From NCBI GenBank assembly GCA_003508835.1, contig PUFA01000066.1:5908501-5972500 (forward strand): DNA of 64,000 nt, given 5' to 3'. Numbering within the stretch: the stretch's first letter is position 1; the number at the start of each line of letters is the position of its first letter. Below are positions 56,714-64,000 of the stretch, piece by piece. The stretch comes from Eonycteris spelaea. Taxonomy: Eukaryota; Chordata; Mammalia; Chiroptera; Pteropodidae. Made by a program: the position numbers and the translations under genes. The notes beneath the pieces are model-generated. The model made no database searches and was not told the DNA's origin. It saw nothing but the letters and a program-made list of their open reading frames with translations.

Positions 56714-56750
56714 AAATCTAAGTCTAATCTAAATCTGTATCTAAATCAGA
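56714..56750. repeat. Degenerate (AATCTA)n repeat
   Basis: Repeated words AATCTAAGTCT, AATCTAAATCTG, ATCTAAATC. Confidence 0.7.
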
Positions 56751-56980
56751 CTGGCTAAAACCAAAAACAGGGAGTTTAAGAAATATATTAGTTTATGTAA
56801 GTCCAGAAGGTAGACTGATTCAGAGGCTCAAATGATGTCATTAGAAAGGGGAGCAGAATGAGAGCTGGAAATTCTCAAAAAATGTCCGTCTGGAATAGAT
56901 GAATAGCAAGTAATGCTAATGTTAATGGAAAAAGCATTTGAACCAGTTTATATATTGATTTGATTTCTCATGATTTAAAA

Positions 56981-57004
56981 CAAAAACAAACAAACAAACA
57001 AACT
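56981..57004. repeat. (CAAA)n simple repeat
   Basis: Five to six units. Confidence 0.9.
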
Positions 57005-57194
57005 TAAAACAGCAACCACAAGAGCGGTATGATTTGCTGATCATACAGTCTAAATTACGTCTGTTTCAAAGGTGCTGGCAGAGATATGCATATGAGGATA
57101 TTTTCTTAAATTTTAAACCAGAACATTCTTAGCATCAAGTTTGAGATTTAACTCCTGTTTCTTTAAGGACCTCATTTGAAAACTTTAACATAGC

Positions 57195-57219
57195 TTTTTT
57201 TTTTTTTTCGTTTTTTTTT
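57195..57219. repeat. T-rich homopolymer pair
   Basis: T14, then CG, then T9. Confidence 0.9.
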
Positions 57220-58554
57220 CATTTAAAATATTGAACTCTTGGGCTCATTAACAAGATCCATAGTCTTATAAACTTCCATTTTTTCCCCATTAGCCACTTC
57301 ACCCTTTTCAACTGTTTCAAAAAAGTTAATGTGTAATATTAGCCAATTTCAGAGGTTGATTATTCAAACATGGGCTTTGATTCTAATCAGATATCTTCTA
57401 AGGTGCTACTTAGAACATACCTCCAAGTCAACAAAGTCTTAGAAACTGGAATGCCTGATGAATATCTGAAGACCAAAATACAATGTATATTGAAAAATCA
57501 TCAGGAGGATGAAAAACAGAGTTTATCCATTTTCAACATTCATATCAGTCTGTCGGGATGATGCCTCCGCTGCATCGTTTACCCAGGCTGCACAGCTGGG
57601 CTTTCTCGATGCAGCAGAGCTGTTACCTGTGTCTGGGACTGGAAGAGTCACTTCACATTTCCTCGAGAAAGTCTTACTTGGAAGGCAGGAGCAGGCCGAC
57701 ACACCCGAGCAGTCATATTGAGGAGTTTACAAAGCACTCAACAGTTAGGTTTTAACGAGAAACAGGAATGAATAAATTAAAGGACTTTGGGTCTGCTAGA
57801 TCGGTAGTCATGACTTCCCTCATTTGTCTTTTTTTCGTAAGTAATTTGTGTGTGTGTTTATTTCTCATTTTATTCTTCCTGATGTGTGGCTGGAGATACA
57901 GAATAAGCTGAGATAATTTAAGAAAGGTCGCAGTCACTATTCATTTGGCTCCATGTGCCACATTAATTCTGATCAGATACAAGCCCTTTGAATAGACAGC
58001 AGGTGTGCGATAGAAGCGAATGTTTTGTGTGTTTGTTTTGCTTTTCTCTTCCCCATCGTATTTCCAGGGTTACGAGTCTGAAGATAATAAATGCACAATA
58101 GAATGATGGAAATGTGTCCCTGTAGGAGAAATTTAGAGCATATAGTTAAGAGATTCAGATTCACCCATGTCTGAGGCCTGAAACTCTGCAAGTGGGGAAC
58201 ACGAGGTCTGAAAGTTCAGGTTTTTCTTTATTTTTTCTTGATGCACAAGAAGGACTAATACACAACCTCTGGTCCTTTTTCTCCTTCATTTGAAGTTTGA
58301 CTTCATTGTACAACCAGAATATAAGAAACATTAGAAATTAGACATCCCAAGATTCCTAAATTATAAGAGAGTAGCTCTAGAATTACGGTGAGATGTGAAT
58401 GTGTGGACGCTGCTCCCGAGAGGCAGCCTTCGCTTTGAAGCTGAGTCTGGCCGTGTGCTTATCTGGGGGCAGGAGCAAGGTCCCCTCCTCCCCTGTACCC
58501 TAAGTGCCTGGAATCACGCGCAGCATGCCGAACAAGGCACCTGGAGCTGGGTTG
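57220..58554. other. Unassigned DNA
   Basis: Nothing recognised; GC-balanced patch at 57550-57720. Confidence 0.4.
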
Positions 58555-58625
58555 CGTAGCACTTACTTCGCGTCAGGCATCGTCGGAAGCACTTCCGCGC
58601 ATGAGTTCATGCCTTCACTGTCGCA
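58555..58625 (-). repeat. MIR SINE, short fragment
   Basis: 'cgtagcacttacttcgcgtc', 'aggcatcgtcggaagcactt' and 'gcgcatgagttcatgccttc' resemble the inverted MIR core. Confidence 0.5.
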
Positions 58626-58828
58626 GTCGCCACAGTGTAGTAGATGCCCTGTCCCCCACGTGCCGCCTGCATTCATTGTCATGCCAGCTGCGGTAGACAG
58701 CTTCGCATCTCAGTCCTCGCACCTGTGATCCTCTCTGGTTTCTCCAGCACCCTGCGAGCTCTCTGGACCAGAAGAATGCACAACCCTCGCCTGCTGGGGG
58801 ACAGACAGCACATAGTGCATAGGTGGCG

Positions 58829-58842
58829 CCCCCCCCCCCCCC
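58829..58842. repeat. C14 homopolymer
   Basis: Fourteen C flanked by GGTGGCG and AGCGCC. Confidence 0.9.
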
Positions 58843-58869
58843 AGCGCCCACTGCGATGATCCCGAGGCA

Positions 58870-59085
58870 CGTCTTACGTGACCTCTCAGCGTGCCCGGGA
58901 GGTCCACCCCGTGGGTCTGCAGCCGAACCTGCTCGTCACCTCACGTGTTTGTTTCATCCCCTTCTGATTTTGCTTTCTCATGTTCCTCACTCTCACTGTG
59001 CATGCTGGGATCACCTCCCAGATGACCTACCTGTACGTAAGTCCTTGCTGTCTTAGGGTCTGCTTCTGGAGAGACCAAAGTTAGA
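58870..59085 (+). mobile_element. LTR-like 3' end (ERVL/MaLR type)
   Basis: 'ttctgattttgctttctcat', 'gttcctcactctcactgtgc', 'tgggatcacctcccagatga', 'cctacctgtacgtaagtcct', 'gtcttagggtctgcttctgg' and 'agagaccaaagttagata' follow the 3' end of a common mammalian LTR. Its 5' part and name are unresolved. Confidence 0.55.
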
Positions 59086-59116
59086 TACCCTTGCACTTGT
59101 AATGTGTGTGACGTGA

Positions 59117-59131
59117 ATGAATGAATGAATT
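59117..59131. repeat. Short (GAAT)n repeat
   Basis: Three to four units. Confidence 0.8.
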
Positions 59132-59734
59132 TCCAGGCCAACCAGAGAGCATTCAGTCTTTCATAGGGTCTTGCATTAAGTTAATGTCCTTGGGAAGCAA
59201 TACGGCTGCGGATGTCAGCAAAGCAGTAGGCAGTTACACGTCAGCAGAGACACAGGAAAGAATAAATAAACGGAACGCAGAACAGTCATTGGAAGGATCT
59301 GGGTTAGTTTAAGGTAATTTACTGTTACGTACTGTTGCGCTCCCGCTGAACCTTAGCTGGAGAGACCTCCAGCTGCGTTTTTCTATACGTTCGTGTTAGC
59401 AAGAATCGAGATAATTGTTCAAGGTAAAGTAAGGTTTTGTATGAAATGACAGACAGATAATTGAGAGAAAACAAAACACAATAACTGGGAAGATTATTTT
59501 TGATTTTTTTGTATTATATTGAAAAATGACTCAAACTGCACACATTAATGAATAACATTTATTTACCACTTGTTTCTGGATTTTGTACTTTGGACTAAGG
59601 CCAATGGAGTTTATTGATTATTGATTTTTATACATTTATGCTGCCAGAGCTAACTTGATGATTCTAAGAGTTGTTTTGGTTCTATTAGTATATGAAAATG
59701 ACAGTAACAGCCATCACAAATGATGTGGGCTGAC
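59132..59734. other. Unassigned DNA
   Basis: Nothing recognised. Confidence 0.4.
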
Positions 59735-59955
59735 TGATAATTGTCATTTATTGAGGATCTCTTACGTACCAGGTACAATTCTAGACATATGTTGTCTAAT
59801 TAAATTATCATGTCAACACAATGAGGAAAGTTTATTTGTCCTCATTTTACCAATGAGGAAACCGAAGCTCAAAAATGTCATGTTCCCAAGTTCATACTCA
59901 GAGTCGAATTCAAACTCGTGTCTGCCCAAGCCAAACCTGTGCTCCTTTAGCTAAG
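59735..59955 (-). repeat. MIR SINE, near full length
   Basis: Inverted MIR: 'gtcatttattgaggatctct', 'tacgtaccaggtacaattct', 'cctcattttaccaatgagga', 'aaccgaagctcaaaaatgtc', 'gttcccaagttcatactcag', 'agtcgaattcaaactcgtgt'. Confidence 0.9.
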
Positions 59956-60449
59956 TTTTTCAAATACTGTAAGAAGGAAGATCACAGAAAGTGTTAGATT
60001 TCACTAGAGGCAGTGAATGTTCACTCGGATGAGGACCAGGTGCGGATTCAGCGAGGGGCGTGGAGCTGAGAGGGCTGGATTCAGAAACAGGCAGTAAAAG
60101 CCCAATGTCCCTTGTTTCCCTCACATCAAAGCCCAGGTCTCTGAACTTGGTTGTACGTTCTGCTGTTGTTTTGCGTGTATCTGCTTCTTGCACACTTCAT
60201 CCCTCAGTGTCTTCGTGGCAGCCAAAACGAATTTCTTTTAGTTCTCCAAAAAGCACAAAGCACGGTTCACGAGGGATGTGGACCGTGCTAGTCTTGTTGT
60301 CTGGAAGCTTCTTCCCAGCCCTGCTCTTCCTTGCTGGCTCCCTCCTGTTTTTTAAATTAAGGTCTCCAATTAGATTTCCTTCTCTCTGAGGAAGGCCTCT
60401 ATCTCCAGTCCCCCAGATTATTAACTTATGTGTTTCCATAGCTTACTGA

Positions 60450-60605
60450 TTTATCTCTGTGATGTAAAGGGAAAGCTACTTAACTTATCTCCCACAGGGC
60501 AAACTTCGTAAAGACAGACACTGTGGTATTTCCAGCAGCTAGTAGAGGGTTTAGCAGGTAGTTAACCCTCCATAATTATTTATTGAGTATATAGATGAAT
60601 GAACA
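60450..60605 (+). repeat. L2 LINE 3' end
   Basis: 'agggcaaacttcgtaaagac', 'agacactgtggtatttccag', 'cagctagtagagggtttagc', 'aggtagttaaccctccataa', 'ttatttattgagtatataga', 'tgaatgaac'. Confidence 0.8.
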
Positions 60606-61689
60606 TAATGAAATCTAAGCAAGAGGTAAAACATCAGGTCTTGTTGATAGCAGACCATTGGTAGGGGGCCTGGAGGTGGTGGCAATGTTTTAAAAAAGGT
60701 TGTAACTAAAGACTTCATTGTGACGGTGACTGCTGAGTAAATATCCAGGAGGGCTGAGAGAGGGAGGTGGGGAAGACAGAACTCTAAATCCAGTGTTACT
60801 GAAATTGTCTCTTAAAAAAAGGATGTGCCTGAGCTAGAATCTGGCCTGGGTGGAATTAAGAAGTCCTCTACAGGGAAGTGCCTTGTCATTAGAAAGTTCA
60901 TATTTATTTTGTGCAGAGGAGACATGGAAATAAGGTTCTAAGGTTTACCCCTAATCCACAGAATAAAGCACATGTACTGGTATTTTCTGATAAAGAACAA
61001 AAGCTTTAGTCAGGATTTGAACTAAGTGGCTCCCAGGACTGGCAATATCATCAAGTCAGATTGAAATCTCCTTAAACCAGGTGCTTAATCCATTAAATCC
61101 AGTCTTTAGTTTGATAAGCTACCTTTCCACATCTGCTTAGGGAAACTGACTTCGGTTTGTCCCCAAAGGTTTTCTCTAAGTCAAAGCCAAGTGGAAGTCA
61201 GATGCCACCACGACCTGCTATGAGTAAGAGCATGAATCCTTCGGTTCTGGGGGGCTTGACTGTGACAAAGCCATGGCGGAGGTACAGTTACCTGGAATTC
61301 AGTTCGGTCTATGTTGTTATTTTCGCACCACGGTGCAGAGCTGTAGTATTCACTAGCTATGGAGTCGAGGGAAAGAAAAATCAAGGATAATTCTAGCTTC
61401 TGCTCTGTGGAAATCCTCGTCTGACCAGCATACACTCCCATCTCCCCCAAGACTCTAGGCTTTCTTTTTAAATTTTTTAGTGAGCATGTTCCGTATGTGT
61501 CTGAATGGTAGTGTGGAAAGTTCACAAACACACACTTTAGGGGAGTGTGCAGCTAACATAAGTAAATGGAGCAGTCAGATATAAGAAAGCAAATGTCAGG
61601 TTAAAACGTGACGTCATCTTTCAAGCACAGTGGGAACTTAACAAAATGCCTTCTTCCCTCCACGATGCTTGCTGGCTGGGCAAATTCAG
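60606..61689. other. Unassigned DNA
   Basis: A 77-codon frame at 61157-61390 has no recognisable homology. At about 61363-61395 a short stretch resembles inverted L2 but is too short to call. Confidence 0.4.
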
Positions 61690-61895
61690 GTGAAAGACAG
61701 TGGGGTTTTAGGTTCGATTCCTGAAACTGACCCTCATTAGCTGTGTGACCCGTGAACTTTGTTAAGCTTAATTTCTTGGCCTGTAGAGTGGGCCTCCCCT
61801 TCCGCAGAGTGTAGTTGCATAGACCCAACGAGGCGGTGCCTGTCAAATGTTTGGCACAGGCCCCGGCCAATGATAGGCACTTTATAAATGATCAA
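61690..61895 (+). repeat. MIR SINE
   Basis: 'ggggttttaggttcgattcc' with a recognisable B-box, 'cattagctgtgtgacccgtg', 'aactttgttaagcttaattt', 'cttggcctgtagagtgggcc', 'caaatgtttggcacaggccc', 'gataggcactttataaatga'. Confidence 0.9.
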
Positions 61896-62588
61896 TTTTC
61901 TTATTTTAATTAAAATTGGTATCGATCAGTTACAAAGTATCATAGGCAGAATTGGTGCTTCAGTGAAAATTGTATATTCTCTAGAGCACACCCTTTGGAT
62001 TATCTGATTTTGATTTTGTGGAATCTAGTCTATAACTCTGTACATTGTAAATAAGTGAAGCAATACAATATAATTCCTGTCTATGGACATATAAATGAAT
62101 TTTGCTCTCTTCCCAACAAAAACTAATTTTGCTGTTAATTCGATCGTTCAATTTAATATTTTACTCTGTATATTTATGCTTTTCTGACTTCTCCATTGAA
62201 TTGGTTTTAACATTTGCCTGATTTCCTCGTTTAAAAAATGAGTATTATATACAATCTTTAATGCAGGATAATTTGGAATCTATATGAGATTTATGCTTTC
62301 ACTTGTTCTTGAAAGTTTTCTTTTAATGGTACAGAATACCATTCAAAGGACTGTTAGTGAGTAAAGGGAACCAAAAAGGAGCCCAAGAAACCTGATGGAG
62401 ATGTGGATATGGTGGACACAGAAAACACAATCAGTGGTCAGCGTGCTCTGACTAGGTCCGACAATGAAAAGGGCACGCAGTGAGTTAAGGACTCACTCCA
62501 CCCTGTTGCTGATGCTCTTGTTGCACTAAGGAAGTCAAGCGATAGATCCGTTATTGGAATTTCTTTCTCCCCTCTTTACTTCAGAGTA
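61896..62588. other. Unassigned AT-rich DNA
   Basis: Nothing recognised. Confidence 0.4.
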
Positions 62589-62620
62589 AAATCCTTCCTA
62601 ATATAAATCCTTCCTAATAT
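62589..62620. repeat. Perfect 16-bp tandem duplication
   Basis: AAATCCTTCCTAATAT occurs twice in direct succession with no mismatch. Confidence 0.9.
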
Positions 62621-62879
62621 ATATAGTATGAGCAGCTCTTAAAACTTCACAAGCTATTATTTTTTGTGTCCCTATAATAAGACCACATCTTATTAATCTT
62701 GTCATTCTTTGCCATATAGAACTTAGAGTATATTAGAGGTACAGTATATATTTATTAAAGAAATGATGAAATACTCATTAAATTCTTTGGTAAAGCAAAA
62801 TGCTTTACTAATTAAGACTCAATTGCTAGTGATATAAACACAACTTAATATGCCTTAAGATGGCAATTCGTGGGCACAC
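62621..62879. other. AT-rich unassigned DNA
   Basis: Nothing recognised. Confidence 0.4.
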
Positions 62880-63525
62880 TGTCAAATAAAAAGTTATGTT
62901 TACGACACTTATTAAAGACAATTAAGGAAGACATTATTCAAGGGTTCCATTGCAATGAGTGTAGAGACCACTGCAGTAGGGTCTCGTACTGGAGGAGAGA
63001 GATTGGACTTAACTCTGAATGATATGGATAAGTGGGAGTTTATAGCCAGGGAGTATGGTGGGGGTCAGAGGATAGAAAATCACCAAAAGGAGCCGTCAAG
63101 GGTTGGGGATGTTTCTGGCCAAGCTGACCTAGCAGGATTCTTGCTGCAAGCAGGCCAGGGTGGTGAGCTATCACCTGGGGGCTCGTGGAGGACAAGGACC
63201 TGGGTAGATATCCAGGCCGAGCAGACACGGAGGATGGGGGACGCCACCATGCTGACTAAGCAAGACGCTTGCTAAAATTGGAAAATGTGGAGAGGAACAT
63301 GGAAGCCCAAAAGTCAGAGCTAGTTGAAAAAAGCTCAGAAGAGCCTGACGGAAGTTTGGTCATGGACAGAATCTTTGCCAACACAACTTTAGAACTTTAA
63401 AGGAAAAGGCCAGTTGGCTCTTTTCTTTTGCTCCTGTAATTTCATCGGTCGAATCTCCCTCGCTCTCTACCTAATCTCTTCTCCCTCTTGTTGTTCTTCT
63501 TTATTAAGTAGTAATTTCATTATCA
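62880..63525 (-). mobile_element. Retroviral LTR, minus strand
   Basis: On the minus strand it starts TGATAATG and ends ATTTGACA, the canonical TG...CA. A TATA box lies at 63038-63046 ('ggctataaactcccac' on the minus strand). R/U5 follows with 'gttaagtccaatctctctcc', an AATAA-type signal around 62930, 'tgtcttcc' and 'tttaataagtgtcg'. Its R/U5 resembles that of the plus-strand LTR at 10835-11268. No retroviral gene is attached. The false frame at 62955-63275 lies inside it. About 646 bases. Confidence 0.6.
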
Positions 63526-64000
63526 AGTAGGTTTACTCCCCGAGGCAGCAAGGTAGTTGCCTGTCCCCGAAACTTGTGCTGTCAACAGCTGCTTGTTCTC
63601 GTCATGGTCACTGAGGCGCAGCTGCAAGGGGAGACACAGGGGAGGCTCAGGGAAACCAAGTTGATGATACACAGGAGTCCCGGAGGGGTCCCACACACGT
63701 GACAGGGGAAGCACTGGACTGGTCAGGCTTCAGAAGACCTGGGCGAGTAGAAGGCCAAGGCCAGGGTCTTTACTGGGGTTTCTGCAGGAAAGAGAAAGCA
63801 GGGCCAAGTAAACAGCATAAGGTGGCTGCCAGTGTGAATAATTTCAGTGGGCTCTGGGCTCTACAGATGGTCCCTGGTAGCCTGGCAGCTGGCCCTGGGA
63901 TGACTAAGGCCCAGGAATATTGCCTCTTGGGGCCCGTAGGCCAGAGAGAGCAAGTAGGGCTCTGGGTCCATTTATATATCAGTGGCATGTCACAGGATAA
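63526..64000 (-). mobile_element. Second LTR-like block, minus strand, cut by the window end
   Basis: On the minus strand: TATA-type 'gatatataaatggaccc' (63969-63985), then about 200 bases on a polyadenylation-like 'agtaaagaccctggcc' (63760-63775), then C/T-rich sequence and 'gctgttgacagca'. This order (TATA, poly-A signal, pyrimidine-rich end) is LTR-like, but the boundaries and family are unknown and the block continues past the window. Confidence 0.45.

Noticed and set aside
58815..58835. Partial CTCF-like core AGGTGGCGC
   Set aside because: Only the 3' nine positions of the motif match; the upstream half does not.
63176..63186. TGGGGGCTCGT on the plus strand, matching the start of a tRNA-Pro primer-binding site
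   Set aside because: It lies inside the U3 of a minus-strand LTR, on the wrong strand for it, and the match fails after 11 bases.

Overview
This window looks like non-coding nuclear DNA from a placental mammal, either intergenic or from a large intron. I found no protein-coding gene that I can support. The open reading frames are short, overlap on both strands, run through microsatellites and old transposons, and show no domains or exon structure. All repeat family names below come from remembered consensus patterns, not from a database search.

The organism call rests on the repeats. The window is packed with old MIR and L2 copies, shared by all mammals. It also carries MER5-type hAT-Charlie DNA transposon remnants, MLT1-like (MaLR) and other retroviral LTRs, a decayed L1 ORF2 3' end, and an L1 3' UTR piece of a kind I associate with laurasiatherian mammals. 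There is no Alu, rodent B1/B2, ruminant BovA or carnivore tRNA-Lys SINE. A laurasiatherian with low recent SINE activity fits best, but the species is not resolved.

Layout. 0-11 kb: a CpG-rich patch (about 655-1105), MIR and L2 copies, Z-DNA-prone TG/CG tracts, and a MIR split by an LTR at about 10.73-11.35 kb. 11-20 kb: AT-rich DNA with MIRs, an L1 ORF2 remnant and a TAAT-rich candidate regulatory segment at 17.5-17.9 kb. 20-35 kb: the strongest CpG island (20.93-21.33 kb), an MLT1 LTR at 21.88-22.24 kb, several MER5-type elements and a cluster of L2 copies at 28-30 kb. 35-51 kb: simple repeats, then a 12 kb stretch where old repeats keep many CpGs, with a perfect homeodomain-type palindrome at 41.79 kb. 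51-64 kb: a 370-bp TG/TA array, a tiny U6 snRNA retropseudogene with target-site duplications at 53.5 kb, more MIR/L2, and two minus-strand LTR-like blocks at the right edge.

Function, if any, would be regulatory: the two CpG islands and four homeodomain-motif-rich, repeat-free segments are the candidates. I did not find a new gene system here. The best observations are evolutionary (nested insertion, U6 retrocopy, a related LTR pair) and regulatory.
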